DNA of 64,000 nucleotides from Kaistia defluvii (GCF_026343955.1 NZ_JAPKNI010000009.1:62001-126000); one strand, 5' to 3'. Numbered from the stretch's first letter, positions 1 through 8,851 are shown. Numbers and translations: made by a program. The notes: generated from the sequence alone by a model not told the origin.

Positions 1-2143
1 CGATGCCGGACGGGATATGAGTCTGCAGCACCAGCTGCGATTCCTGCAGCCGGTCGCGCACGCCCTCGATCGCCGCGGCAACCGTGCGCTCGACATCGAC
101 CTCGCCGAGATCGAGGGCGATGATGCCGGCATCGACGGTGGCGAGATCCAGGATGTCGTTGACGATGGCGAGCAGCGAGCCGCTCGAGGACAGGATGTAG
201 CCGGTATATTCCTGCTGCTTCTCCGTCAGCGGCCCGATCGAGACATCGGAGAGCAGCTGGGTGAAGCCGATGATGTTGGTCAGCGGCGAGCGCAGCTCGT
301 AGGACACGTGCTGGATGAAGGCGTTCTTCAAGCCGTCGGCCGCTTCCAGCGCGTCATTGCGCTCGGTCAGCGCGCGCTCGACCTGCACCGTGTCGCTGAC
401 ATCGATGAAGGTGACCATGGTCTGACCGCCCGGCAGCGGCACGGTGGCATAGTCGATGACCCGGCCGTCGGAGCGTTCCATCCGGCCCTGGGTCGGCGCC
501 CTGCCCTCGTCGAGGCCGGCCACCGAGGTGGTGAAGCGCGTCCACGCCTCGGGCGCATCGTGCAGGCGCCGGCAGGCGCGCTCGATCTCGCCGATATGGG
601 GACGCGTCGAGAGAAATTTCTGGTCGAGATGCCAGATGCGGGCAAAGGCCGGGTTGTCGAGGCGCAGGCGGCCATCCGAACCGAACACCGCCACCCCCTC
701 CGCCAGATGGTCGAGCGTCTCGCCCTGGACCTGCGACAGCGCATTGTAGCGGCTCTCGAGCGCCAGCTGCTCGGTGACGTTCTCATAGATCCAGGTAATG
801 CCGCCCTGCGGATGCGGATTGGCGAGCACGCGCAGCGTCTGGCCATCCGGCAGGTGCCACCAATGCTCGCGCGCGTCGAGCGACTGATAGGCGGTGAGCA
901 GCTCGTTGCGCCAGCTCTTGAAGTCGGCCTGTTCCGGCAGCTTGCGGCTGGCGCGCATGCGCTCCAGCACGGCGCTTTCATCCGGCTGGCCGTCGAGGAA
1001 GCCGGCATCGAGGCTGAAAAGCTCGCGGAAGGCGGCGTTGTAGGAGCGCAGACGCCGATCCGAGCCGAAGACCGCGACCGCGGTGGCGAGCTGGTCGAGG
1101 GTTCGCGCATGGAACTCGACCAGGCGCTTCATCTGGCTCTGCACCGTCTCCAGCTCGGTCGCGTCGATCGCGATGCCGGCGCTTCCGGTGCCGGAAACGA
1201 CGTCGACCACGTCGAAGATGCGACGCGCGCCGGCGACGATCGCCGGAAGCCGGCGCTCGAACACGGGCTGCTGGTCATGACCGGCGCCGATCGCCTCGCG
1301 ACCGGCGGTATCGAGAAATTCGAGATTGCGGCTGGCTGCGTCCGCGGCATCCTGCGCCTCGACCGCCCGCGCGAACGCGTTGTTGACCCAGGACAGCTTG
1401 CCGTCCTTGCCGCGAATCCAGACCGGCATCGACGTCGCCTGGAGCAGCGCGCGCATCGCCTCGACATCGCCGGTCAGGCGCTGGTGCCGCGCCTCCAGCT
1501 CGGCCAGGGCGAGCCGGTCGCCGGAAAGGTCGCGGAAGCGCGCCACGGCGCGGCCGCCGGCCGTGCGGCCCACCGCCTCGATGAAGCGGCCATTGGCGGT
1601 CTCGAGCGCGATGGTGAAGGTATCGCCGCGACGGCGCAATTGTTCCAGCGCCGCATCCAGGCGGCCGGCGGCGTCGGGCGTCAGCCAGGTGCCGAAGGCG
1701 AGGAAGGCGGCGCGCTCCTCGGGAGCGGCGCAGGCCTTGGGCAGGCGGCCCATCACCAGCGGCGGCTCGCCGGGCGCGCTCCAGGCGACCAGGCGCTGGT
1801 CATCGGCGTCGACCAGCGCTTCGGCCCGGTCGGCCGTGGCCTTGAGATCGGCGAGACGGTGCTTGAGGGCGGCGTTCTCCGCCTCGGCGCGAGCGCGCGC
1901 CCGCAACAGCGCCACGGCGCTGAGCACCGAGAAGGCGACGACGCCGAGCAGCGCACTCGCCATCGCGGTCTTGCCGGCATCCAGCGATCCCGTCGAAGGC
2001 TCGGCGGCCAGCGCCTCGCCGGCAACCAGCGCGATGCCGGTCAGCGAGGTCGCCGCGAGCATGGTGTGTCGCAGAGTCGGCAGGACGAACCTCCAGCGGC
2101 CTGCGCCGCGAGTTCCGTCCAAATTCCTGCGATGCCAAAGCAT
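1..2143 (-). CDS. divL: DivL-like PAS-domain sensor pseudo-histidine kinase, 3' end cut by window edge
   Basis: Read on the complement this frame stays open from an ATG at 2143 to the window edge (over 700 residues). The N-terminus has a hydrophobic, signal-like stretch and a membrane segment near residues 55-75. A long PAS-type region follows, and then a dimerisation helix reading QHVSYELRSPLTN. In ordinary kinases the phosphorylated residue is the His of SHELRTPL. Here it is Tyr (codon 299-301, about residue 615), which is the hallmark of Caulobacter DivL, a cell-cycle regulator that acts on the CckA/CtrA pathway with DivK. The ATPase domain lies largely beyond the edge. A GGAAGG sits 11 bases before the chosen ATG; an alternative ATG at 2062 has no ribosome-binding site. 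Being next to ahcY fits rhizobial gene order. The family call is firm; the functional equivalence to DivL is inferred. Confidence 0.8.
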   Translation of the reverse strand, partial: MLWHRRNLDGTRGAGRWRFVLPTLRHTMLAATSLTGIALVAGEALAAEPSTGSLDAGKTAMASALLGVVAFSVLSAVALLRARARAEAENAALKHRLADLKATADRAEALVDADDQRLVAWSAPGEPPLVMGRLPKACAAPEERAAFLAFGTWLTPDAAGRLDAALEQLRRRGDTFTIALETANGRFIEAVGRTAGGRAVARFRDLSGDRLALAELEARHQRLTGDVEAMRALLQATSMPVWIRGKDGKLSWVNNAFARAVEAQDAADAASRNLEFLDTAGREAIGAGHDQQPVFERRLPAIVAGARRIFDVVDVVSGTGSAGIAIDATELETVQSQMKRLVEFHARTLDQLATAVAVFGSDRRLRSYNAAFRELFSLDAGFLDGQPDESAVLERMRASRKLPEQADFKSWRNELLTAYQSLDAREHWWHLPDGQTLRVLANPHPQGGITWIYENVTEQLALESRYNALSQVQGETLDHLAEGVAVFGSDGRLRLDNPAFARIWHLDQKFLSTRPHIGEIERACRRLHDAPEAWTRFTTSVAGLDEGRAPTQGRMERSDGRVIDYATVPLPGGQTMVTFIDVSDTVQVERALTERNDALEAADGLKNAFIQHVSYELRSPLTNIIGFTQLLSDVSIGPLTEKQQEYTGYILSSSGSLLAIVNDILDLATVDAGIIALDLGEVDVERTVAAAIEGVRDRLQESQLVLQTHIPSGI

Positions 2144-2275
2144 GTGCGGCAGGGCCCTTCCGCCGTCAGAGAAATGAAATCGACCCGTCCCGGCGCCGAT
2201 GACGAACTCCGGCCTCACGCGAATCAACCCCAATGTAGCGGGTACGGGAATCCGGTGTGAAGCCGATGACGACGA

Positions 2276-2307
2276 GAAAAAGGCCATGCGGGGGACCCGC
2301 ATGGCCT
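2276..2307 (-). terminator. Rho-independent terminator of ahcY
   Basis: A 12-bp perfect stem (2281-2292 with 2296-2307) and a 3-base loop are followed on the minus strand by five Ts. It lies about 130 bases past the ahcY stop and before the divL-like gene, so it should end the ahcY transcript. The rest of 2144-2437 holds no gene I can support. Confidence 0.75.
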
Positions 2308-2437
2308 GGGATTGTCAGTTGATCGTGGTTAACCGCCAGTTAAGACGGAGCGCCATCAAAATATAGCGCCTGCAAACTTGGACAGCCACGACCGGTAGAG
2401 ATCGGCTGCGACCGATCGTCAGGGCCGAATTAATCGG

Positions 2438-3841
2438 TCAGTAACGATAGTGGTCCGGCTTGAACGGGCCGGCCGGCGCGACGCCGATATAGGCCGACTG
2501 CTTGTCGCTGAGCTTGGTCAGCTTGACGCCGATCTTGTCCAGGTGCAGCGCCGCGACCTTCTCGTCGAGGTGCTTGGGCAGCGTGTAGACCTTCTTCTCG
2601 TACTGGCCCGGCTTGGTCCAGAGTTCGATCTGCGCCAGCGTCTGGTTGGTGAAGGACGCCGACATCACGAAGCTCGGATGGCCGGTGGCATTGCCCAGAT
2701 TGACCAGGCGGCCTTCCGACAGAAGGATGATGCGGTGGCCGTCGGCGAACTCGATCTCGTCGACCTGCGGCTTCACATTGTTCCACTTGAGATTGCGCAG
2801 CGCCGAAATCTGGATCTCGCTGTCGAAGTGGCCGATGTTGCAGACGATGGCGCGGTCCTTCATGTCCCGCATATGGTCGATGGTGATGACGTCGACATTG
2901 CCGGTCGCGGTGACGAAGATGTCGGCGCGCTTGGCGGCGTCGTCCATCGTCGTAACCTCATAGCCTTCCATCGCCGCCTGCAGGGCGCAGATCGGATCGA
3001 CTTCGGACACCAGCACGCGGCAGCCGGCCTGGCGCAGCGACGCGGCCGAACCTTTGCCGACATCGCCGAAGCCGGCGACCATGGCCACCTTGCCGGACAT
3101 CATGACGTCGGTGCCGCGGCGGATGCCGTCGACCAGCGACTCGCGGCAGCCATAAAGGTTGTCGAACTTCGACTTGGTGACCGAATCGTTGACGTTGATG
3201 GCCGGGAAGAGCAGCGTGCCCTTCTTCTGCATCTCGTACAGGCGGTGAACGCCCGTGGTCGTTTCTTCGGTGACGCCCTTGATCGAGCGGGCGATCTCGC
3301 CATACCAGCCGGGCTTCGAGACCAGGCGCTTCTTGATCGCGGCGAAGAGGACTTCCTCTTCCTCGTTCTCGGGCTTGTCGAGGAAGGCGGTGTCGCCGCC
3401 CTCGGCGCGCAGGCCGAGATGGACCAGGACCGTGGCGTCGCCGCCATCGTCCAGGATCATGTTGGGGACGCCGCCGTCATGCCATTCGAAGATGCGGTGG
3501 GTGTATTCCCAGTAATCCTCGAGGCTCTCGCCCTTGATGGCGAAGACCGGGATGCCGGAAGCGGCGATCGCGGCGGCGGCGTGATCCTGGGTCGAGTAGA
3601 TGTTGCACGAGGCCCAGCGCAGGTCGGCGCCGAGCGCCTTCAGCGTCTCGATCAGCACGCCGGTCTGGATGGTCATGTGCAGCGAGCCGGCGATGCGGGC
3701 GCCCTTCAGCGGCTGCGACGGGCCGAATTCGGCGCGCACGCTCATCAGGCCGGGCATCTCCGTCTCGGCGATCGAGAGTTCCTTGCGGCCCCAATCGGCG
3801 AGGCCGATATCCTTGATGGCGAAGTCGTTGGCGGCAACCAT
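2438..3841 (-). CDS. ahcY: S-adenosylhomocysteine hydrolase
   Basis: Hydrolyses S-adenosylhomocysteine to adenosine and homocysteine in the cytosol, which relieves product inhibition of SAM-dependent methyltransferases. The protein is about 467 residues, the usual length. It opens with [21 protein letters not shown] and has the NAD-binding glycine motif [11 protein letters not shown], and it ends in the conserved [10 protein letters not shown] chose the ATG at 3841 because a GGAG sits 9 bases upstream; the in-frame ATG at 3856 has no ribosome-binding site. The gene has its own sigma-70-type promoter and a palindromic operator in the gap behind ptsH, so it is probably regulated separately from the PTS genes. 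Confidence 0.97.
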   Translation of the reverse strand: MVAANDFAIKDIGLADWGRKELSIAETEMPGLMSVRAEFGPSQPLKGARIAGSLHMTIQTGVLIETLKALGADLRWASCNIYSTQDHAAAAIAASGIPVFAIKGESLEDYWEYTHRIFEWHDGGVPNMILDDGGDATVLVHLGLRAEGGDTAFLDKPENEEEEVLFAAIKKRLVSKPGWYGEIARSIKGVTEETTTGVHRLYEMQKKGTLLFPAINVNDSVTKSKFDNLYGCRESLVDGIRRGTDVMMSGKVAMVAGFGDVGKGSAASLRQAGCRVLVSEVDPICALQAAMEGYEVTTMDDAAKRADIFVTATGNVDVITIDHMRDMKDRAIVCNIGHFDSEIQISALRNLKWNNVKPQVDEIEFADGHRIILLSEGRLVNLGNATGHPSFVMSASFTNQTLAQIELWTKPGQYEKKVYTLPKHLDEKVAALHLDKIGVKLTKLSDKQSAYIGVAPAGPFKPDHYRY

Positions 3842-3873
3842 CTTGCTGATCTCCATGCGTTGGGTTTGTCGCG

Positions 3874-3902
3874 CTTATAGCGGAGACAGCGCCGGGCAGC
3901 AA
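3874..3902 (-). promoter_or_regulatory. Sigma-70-type promoter of ahcY
   Basis: On the minus strand TTGCTG (3902-3897) is followed after exactly 17 bases by TATAAG (3879-3874). The -10 box lies about 30 bases before the chosen ahcY start codon. The operator at 3907-3928 is directly upstream of the -35 box. Confidence 0.6.
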
Positions 3903-3906
3903 TCAG

Positions 3907-3928
3907 GATATAAAGATGTCTTTATGTC
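3907..3928. promoter_or_regulatory. Palindromic operator upstream of ahcY (ArsR-family SamR/SahR-like)
   Basis: ATAAAGA (3910-3916) and TCTTTAT (3919-3925) form perfect inverted arms around a two-base centre, with extra outer matches at 3907/3928 and 3908/3927. The AT-rich palindrome stands out in GC-rich DNA and ends four bases before the -35 box of ahcY. From memory, ATAAAGA-type palindromes are the sites of ArsR-family regulators of methionine/SAM recycling genes in Proteobacteria. The regulator gene is not in the window, so the assignment is an inference. Confidence 0.55.
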
Positions 3929-3955
3929 GCCAGCAGGAAGCGGCGTCGGACGGCG

Positions 3956-4246
3956 CTATTCCTCTTCGCCGAACCGGTCGGCCACCAGCGCCGCGATGGC
4001 CTCGAGGGCGGCTTCGGCATCCGGGCCTTCGGCCGCGACGCGGATCGACGAGCCGATGCCGGCCGCCAGCATCATCAGGCCCATGATCGAGGTGCCGCCG
4101 ACCGTGTTCTGGTCCTTCGACACGGTGATCGAGGCCTCGAAGGAATCGGCGCATTGCACGAACTTGGCCGAGGCCCGGGCGTGCAGGCCCTTGCGGTTGA
4201 GGATCGGCAGGTCGCGATAGAGTCCGGTCGTGTCGATGTCTGTCAT
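3956..4246 (-). CDS. ptsH: HPr phosphocarrier protein of the regulatory PTS
   Basis: A 96-residue phosphocarrier. His22 in GLHARAS is the site phosphorylated by enzyme I. Ser53 in GTSIMGLM matches the serine that HPr kinase modifies. The start is the ATG that gives MTDIDTTG; the longer open frame upstream runs into the EIIA gene. It begins 10 bases after the EIIA stop and shares the transcript with EIIA and probably hprK. No sugar-specific EIIB or EIIC gene is nearby, so the role is probably regulatory, as is known for incomplete alphaproteobacterial PTS. Confidence 0.93.
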   Translation of the reverse strand: MTDIDTTGLYRDLPILNRKGLHARASAKFVQCADSFEASITVSKDQNTVGGTSIMGLMMLAAGIGSSIRVAAEGPDAEAALEAIAALVADRFGEEE

Positions 4247-4256
4247 GCTGGGCGCT

Positions 4257-4658
4257 TCAATGTCCTGCCAGAACCTGGCTGGCCACATTGATGTATTTGC
4301 GGCCGGCTTCCTGCGCGCCGATGACGGCGTCGGCCAGAGGCTTGTCGATGCGGACGCTGGCGAGCTTGATCAGCATCGGCAGGTTGACGCCGGCGATCAC
4401 CTCGACACGGCCGGCTTCCATGACCGAGATCGCCAGATTGGAGGGTGTGCCGCCGAACATATCGGTCAGAAGGATGACGCCACTGCCATCATCGACCCGA
4501 AGCACGGCTTCCAGGATGTCCTGACGCCGCTGCTCCATGTCGTCTTCCGGACCGATCGCGATCGTCTCGATCTGCGTCTGGCGACCAACCACGTGTTCCA
4601 GAGCCGCCCGAAATTCGGTTGCGAGCTGGCCGTGGGTTACAAGGACGAGCCCGATCAT
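4257..4658 (-). CDS. PTS EIIA component, mannose/fructose family
   Basis: A 133-residue EIIA of the mannose family. It starts MIGLVLVTHG, with the phosphorylatable His9 in VTHG, and has the LLTDMFGGTPSN signature. The start is the ATG with GAAGGG just before it; the upstream extension of the frame has no family similarity. It accepts phosphate from HPr. With no EIIB/EIIC partners it most likely relays nutritional state to regulators, and its position between hprK-chvG-chvI and ptsH supports that. The 170-base gap to hprK (4659-4829) contains no gene or clear terminator. Confidence 0.92.
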   Translation of the reverse strand: MIGLVLVTHGQLATEFRAALEHVVGRQTQIETIAIGPEDDMEQRRQDILEAVLRVDDGSGVILLTDMFGGTPSNLAISVMEAGRVEVIAGVNLPMLIKLASVRIDKPLADAVIGAQEAGRKYINVASQVLAGH

Positions 4659-4829
4659 GCCCTTCGAATACCTGCTTTTCTCAGTTCGGGCTCCGATGGA
4701 AGCCCAGGAAAACGTCGAGACCGCTTTTTGTGGCGGCCGGTCATGATCGGCCATGGCGCCGCATCTTGACCGAACCCTACCGCAACGCAAGAAAAAAGCG
4801 GGGCGCTCTCCATACGAACAAGAACGATA

Positions 4830-5279
4830 CTAGACAATCGCTGAACGGAACGCCAATGCGGCGCGAACCCGGATCCAGCCATCCGCCTGCCCCAGCGGAA
4901 GGGCGAGCCGGCGGACCGCGACGCCCTCGATCTGCGCCGTGCGATCGGCCTCTTCCGGCATGCGGGCGCATCGCTCGATCGGTTCGAGATCCACAACAAG
5001 ATCGATCGAAACCGGCGACAAATACGGCACGGTAACAAGGCCCTGGCCCCGAATCTCCAGAAGTCCGGCCAGAATGCCGGGCACGCTGGCCTGCAGGCGC
5101 CCGGCCACGGCGGCGAGGTGGACGCGGTCATCCGCCACCAGCCGGCTCGCCGGCCGGTCGGCCATCAGTAGCGCCAGAAGCAGCGACGATTTTCCACACC
5201 CGGAAGGCCCGCGGATCAGCACGCCCGCGCCATCGACCCACACGGCGCTGGCGTGGACCGTGCCCGCCATCGCGGTCAC
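4830..5279 (-). CDS. hprK: HPr kinase/phosphorylase, short alphaproteobacterial form
   Basis: This 149-residue protein has only the catalytic half of HPr kinase. The Walker A motif GPSGCGKS lies at residues 24-31, and the N-terminal domain of Firmicute HprK (about 310 residues) is absent, as is usual in alphaproteobacteria. It phosphorylates or dephosphorylates the regulatory serine of HPr. Translation starts at a GTG overlapping the chvG stop (GTGA), or at the ATG three codons later, which implies translational coupling to the ChvG kinase. Confidence 0.92.
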   Translation of the reverse strand: MTAMAGTVHASAVWVDGAGVLIRGPSGCGKSSLLLALLMADRPASRLVADDRVHLAAVAGRLQASVPGILAGLLEIRGQGLVTVPYLSPVSIDLVVDLEPIERCARMPEEADRTAQIEGVAVRRLALPLGQADGWIRVRAALAFRSAIV

Positions 5280-7063
5280 GCGTCGGCCGCGGGCAGGCGG
5301 ACGGTGAAGCGCGCGCCGACGATCTCCGCGCGGTCCGCCTTTGTCAGTTTGCCCTTGGGACGGTTCTCGGCCCAGATCCGGCCGCGATGCGCCTCGACGA
5401 TCTGCTTCGAGATCGAGAGGCCAAGGCCCGAATTCTGGCCGAACGCCTCCTGCTCGGGCCGGTCGGTATAGAAGCGCTCGAAGATCCGCTCGATCTGCTC
5501 GGCGCGGATGCCCGGCCCGTCATCCTCGACGACGACGTCGACGGAGGTGCCGCTGCGGCGGACGAACACCCGCACGGCGCCGTCCGGACGGCAGAAGGAA
5601 CGGGCGTTATCGATCAGATTGGTGAACACCTGCGCCAGCCGGCTGTCATGGCCCAGCACGATGAAGGCATCGGTCTCCTCCGCCTCGGCGATCTCCAGCG
5701 CCACGCGCGGTCCCTCCGGCGGGGTGGTGTCGCGCGCCATCGACACGACGGCCTCGACCACGGCGGCGACATCGACGGGCGCCGCATCCTGGCGGGCCAG
5801 TTCCGCATCCAGCCGCGACGCGTCGGAAATGTCGCTGATCAGGCGGTCGAGACGGCGGACGTCGTGCTGGATGATGTCGTTCAGGCGCTTCTTGGAAGCG
5901 GCCGTCTTGGCGAGCGGCAAGGTCTCGACGGCGCTGCGCAGCGAGGTCAGCGGGTTCTTCAGCTCATGGCTCACGTCGGCGGCGAAGCTCTCGATCGCCT
6001 CGATCCGGTTGAACAGCGCGCCCGTCATCTCGCGAAGTGCCTGCGACAGGTGGCCGATCTCGTCGCGACGGTTGGAGAAATCCGGGATCTGCGGGCGGGC
6101 CGTGACGCCCCGGCGCACGCGATCGGCCGCATCGGCCAGCCGGCGCAACGGCACGGCGATGGTGCTGGCAAGCAGGATGGAAAGCAGCACGACCACGCCG
6201 GCCGAAACCAGGAAGACGCGCACGATCGCCATGCGCTCGGCATGCACGATCTGGTCGATGTCGCCTCCCTGCGTCGACAGCAGCAGCACGCCCAGAACCG
6301 AGCGATAGCGCTGGATCGGCACGGCGACAGAGACGATGAGTTCGCCGCGATCGGTGATGCGGACAATCGAGGAGGGCCCGCCATCCAGCGCGGTGGCGAC
6401 TTCCGGATAGCCGCGGCCGTTCGAGCCACCGAGCTCCTGGTAGATCGGCAGGTCGTCGCGCTGCAGATGGACGTTGAACCACTGCCAGATGCGGTCGAGC
6501 AGCGCCGGCTCCTCGTCGGCCGGGGGCAGGTCGAAGCGCAGGATCTGGCCGCGCGAATAGAGATGGCGGGAATCGACGACCAGGCTGCCGTCGCGATCAT
6601 AGATGCGGGCGCGGGTGCGGGTCGGCGAGATCAGCCGGCGCAGGACCGGCGCGACCCGCTCGGGATTGATCGGGAAATCCAGCCCCTCAATCGAGTTCTC
6701 GCCGGGCACCAGGCTTTCCCCGGCCTGCAGTTCCAACAGTTTGTCGGGATCGATGGTGAGATTGTTGGTCTCGACCGTCGCCGAGGCGGCGATCGCGCCG
6801 GCAATGATCTCGCCCTGGGTCAGCAGACTCTCCAACCGGGCATCGATCAGGCCGGCGCGGAACTGGTTCAGATAGAGAATGCCGGAGACGAGGACGATCA
6901 GCGCCGCCAGATTGAGGATGATGATGCGGCGCGTCAGGCTCGAAAAGGCGTGCGGGCCGATCGAACGCACCATGCGGCCGAGCACGCGGCGCAACATGCG
7001 CAGGCGAAACCGCCACGGTCGCCTGCGCGTCGCTACAGTCGGCTCCTCGATGCTGATCGTCAT
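5276..7063 (-). CDS. chvG: Sensor histidine kinase ChvG (ExoS-type)
   Basis: A 595-residue inner-membrane kinase. TM1 is at about residues 46-66 and a periplasmic sensing domain covers about 70-275. TM2 is at about 281-304, followed by a HAMP region. The HisKA motif DVSHELKNPL carries the phospho-acceptor His366, and the ATPase domain has the N box NLIDNARSF and G boxes DDGPGI and GLGLSI. In rhizobia ChvG/ExoS senses acid or envelope stress and controls exopolysaccharide, motility and host interaction through ChvI. It follows chvI by 26 bases and overlaps hprK. Confidence 0.95.
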   Translation of the reverse strand: MTISIEEPTVATRRRPWRFRLRMLRRVLGRMVRSIGPHAFSSLTRRIIILNLAALIVLVSGILYLNQFRAGLIDARLESLLTQGEIIAGAIAASATVETNNLTIDPDKLLELQAGESLVPGENSIEGLDFPINPERVAPVLRRLISPTRTRARIYDRDGSLVVDSRHLYSRGQILRFDLPPADEEPALLDRIWQWFNVHLQRDDLPIYQELGGSNGRGYPEVATALDGGPSSIVRITDRGELIVSVAVPIQRYRSVLGVLLLSTQGGDIDQIVHAERMAIVRVFLVSAGVVVLLSILLASTIAVPLRRLADAADRVRRGVTARPQIPDFSNRRDEIGHLSQALREMTGALFNRIEAIESFAADVSHELKNPLTSLRSAVETLPLAKTAASKKRLNDIIQHDVRRLDRLISDISDASRLDAELARQDAAPVDVAAVVEAVVSMARDTTPPEGPRVALEIAEAEETDAFIVLGHDSRLAQVFTNLIDNARSFCRPDGAVRVFVRRSGTSVDVVVEDDGPGIRAEQIERIFERFYTDRPEQEAFGQNSGLGLSISKQIVEAHRGRIWAENRPKGKLTKADRAEIVGARFTVRLPAADA

Positions 7064-7089
7064 GCCTCTCTGCGCAGCCCGACTTCGCG

Positions 7090-7794
7090 TCAGGCCTCCT
7101 TGAAGCGATAGCCGACGCCGTAGAGCGTCTCGATCATGTCGAAGTCATCGTCGACGACCTTGAACTTCTTGCGAAGCCGCTTGATGTGGCTGTCGATGGT
7201 GCGGTCGTCGACATAGACCTGATCGTCATAGGCGGCGTCCATCAGCGCGTTGCGGCTCTTGACGACGCCGGGACGCTGCGCGAGCGCATAAAGGATCAGG
7301 AACTCGGTTACGGTAAGCGTGACGGGCTGGCCATTCCAGGTGCAGGTATGGCGCTCCTGGTCCATGGACAGCGCGCCGCGATCGAGATTGCGGGCGGCGT
7401 CCGGCACCTTGGCGGGCGTGACCGCCTCGCGCGGCTGGAAGCGGCGCAGCACGGCCTTGACGCGCTCGACCAGCAGGCGCTGCGAGAACGGCTTCTTGAT
7501 GAAGTCGTCGGCGCCCATCTTCAGGCCGAACAGCTCGTCGATCTCGTCATCCTTGGAGGTCAGGAAGATGACGGGGAGGTCGGTGCGCTGGCGCAGGCGG
7601 CGGAGCAGCTCCATTCCGTCCATGCGCGGCATCTTGATATCGAGAATGGCGAGATCCGGCAGCGATTGCTGGAAGCCATCGAGGGCAGAGGCGCCGTCCG
7701 TGTAGGTCTGAACGCGATACCCCTCGGATTCCAGTGCAATCGACACGGAGGCGAGGATGTTTCGATCGTCGTCGACCAGAGCGATCGTCGGCAT
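7090..7794 (-). CDS. chvI: Response regulator ChvI (OmpR family)
   Basis: A 234-residue regulator. The receiver domain has the acidic pocket VDDD, phospho-acceptor Asp52 in [10 protein letters not shown], and the conserved Lys in KKPF. The C-terminal winged helix has the OmpR-type ending [11 protein letters not shown] and GVGYRF. The start is the ATG giving [10 protein letters not shown], with GGGAG 10 bases upstream. It is the first gene of the chvI-chvG-hprK run. The divergent hugZ gene is separated from it by 239 bases that must hold both promoters. Confidence 0.96.
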   Translation of the reverse strand: MPTIALVDDDRNILASVSIALESEGYRVQTYTDGASALDGFQQSLPDLAILDIKMPRMDGMELLRRLRQRTDLPVIFLTSKDDEIDELFGLKMGADDFIKKPFSQRLLVERVKAVLRRFQPREAVTPAKVPDAARNLDRGALSMDQERHTCTWNGQPVTLTVTEFLILYALAQRPGVVKSRNALMDAAYDDQVYVDDRTIDSHIKRLRKKFKVVDDDFDMIETLYGVGYRFKEA

Positions 7795-7985
7795 AGATGG
7801 GCTTCTCCCGAAAGCTGCCCCGAATGGGCGTTGACCGGCCTGTCGGCAAGCTGGTGTCGCGTAAGCTGCAAGCCCCACCTAAACGTCGCAGGATTACGCG
7901 GAAAATATGGCGCGCAGCCTAGCGGATTTAAACCGGCGACGCCAACCATCCGGAAAAGTTCCATCCGATGAGAGACATACAAACA

Positions 7986-8000
7986 TGATAATGGTAATCA
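7986..8000. promoter_or_regulatory. Iron-responsive box (TGA-N9-TCA, RirA/IRO type) upstream of hugZ
   Basis: TGATAATGGTAATCA lies 34 bases before the hugZ start codon. It has exactly the TGA-N9-TCA form described for the Iron-Rhodo box bound by RirA in Rhizobiales. A -10-like GATAAT falls inside it, so binding would block transcription. The pattern is short and can occur by chance; the haem-related downstream gene raises its likelihood. Confidence 0.5.
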
Positions 8001-8033
8001 GCTTTCGAGATCGCTAGTCCCAAGGAAGGCAAT

Positions 8034-8765
8034 ATGCTCGAGAATGCACCCTTCGATCCGGTCGCAACCGGTCGTGCCGTTATCCGCAGCACCATCGCCG
8101 GCAGCCTCGCCACGCTGGATGAAGCCGGCAATCCGTTCGCGACGCTGGTCACCATGGCGACCCTGCCCGATGGCCGCCCGATTCTCAGCCTGTCCGACCT
8201 GGCCGTCCACACCCACAATCTGAAGCGCGACCCGCGTGCCTCGATGCTGCTGGTCGCCCCCGGCGGCGAGGGCGGCAACCCGCTTGCCGGCGCCCGCATC
8301 ACCCTCGTCGGCACGTTCGAGCGCAGCGACGATCCCCATGTCGCCTGGCGCTATGCGCTGCATCAGGGCAAGGCCGCCAGCGCCTCCGCCCTGCCCGGTT
8401 TCCACCATTACGTGATGAACGTCACCGGCTCGCATCTCGTCGCCGGCTTCGGCAATATTGCGCAAGTTCCGGCAAAGGATCTGATCCAGGATCTCTCGGA
8501 CTGCGAAGATCTCCTGGCCGGCGAGAAGATGGTCGTCGAGCATATGAATGACGATCACGCCGACGCCATCGCGCTTTACGCGATCAAGCTGCTCAATCTT
8601 CCCGGCGGGGCCTGGCGCATCACCGGCTGCGACCCGGAAGGCATTGACATTGCTACCAGCAAGCTGCGCGCACGCTTGCCTTTTCCGGCCCGCGCGACCT
8701 CGGTCGCCGAGGCCGGCGGCTACCTGAAGTCCTTCGCAAAACAGGCGAGATCGCTGGAACAATAA
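8034..8765 (+). CDS. HugZ-family haem-related flavin/PNPOx-fold protein
   Basis: The 243-residue protein has an N-terminal pyridoxamine-phosphate-oxidase-like split barrel (about residues 5-145, with LATLDEAGNPFATLV) and a C-terminal DUF2470-type domain with MVVEHMNDDHADAI. This architecture matches HugZ/HutZ proteins, which bind haem and are linked to its breakdown or iron release. AAGGAAGG lies 5 bases before the ATG. It is a single gene divergent from chvI and has an iron-box candidate in its promoter. The exact enzymatic activity cannot be read from the sequence. Confidence 0.82.
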   Translation: MLENAPFDPVATGRAVIRSTIAGSLATLDEAGNPFATLVTMATLPDGRPILSLSDLAVHTHNLKRDPRASMLLVAPGGEGGNPLAGARITLVGTFERSDDPHVAWRYALHQGKAASASALPGFHHYVMNVTGSHLVAGFGNIAQVPAKDLIQDLSDCEDLLAGEKMVVEHMNDDHADAIALYAIKLLNLPGGAWRITGCDPEGIDIATSKLRARLPFPARATSVAEAGGYLKSFAKQARSLEQ

Positions 8766-8775
8766 TGTTATTTTG

Positions 8776-8803
8776 CAAACAAATAGAATATTCTGTTTGT
8801 TTG
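8776..8803. repeat. 28-bp near-perfect AT-rich palindrome between hugZ and pckA
   Basis: The two 14-base arms (8776-8789 and 8790-8803) match at 13 of 14 positions, with a perfect inner AGAATATTCT. It begins 10 bases after the hugZ stop. It could end the hugZ transcript, but no T-run follows. It could also be a protein site: the centre resembles the Irr-type TAGAA-N2-TTCTA core. Confidence 0.6.
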
Positions 8804-8851
8804 GAGTTCAAATTATTGGGTTCTGCCTCTCCGTTGCTTGGGGCTGGACCG

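Noticed and set aside
17-2260. 747-codon plus-strand open frame over the DivL-like gene
   Set aside because: The minus-strand reading has the kinase motifs; this one shows only low-complexity Arg/Ala/Gly.
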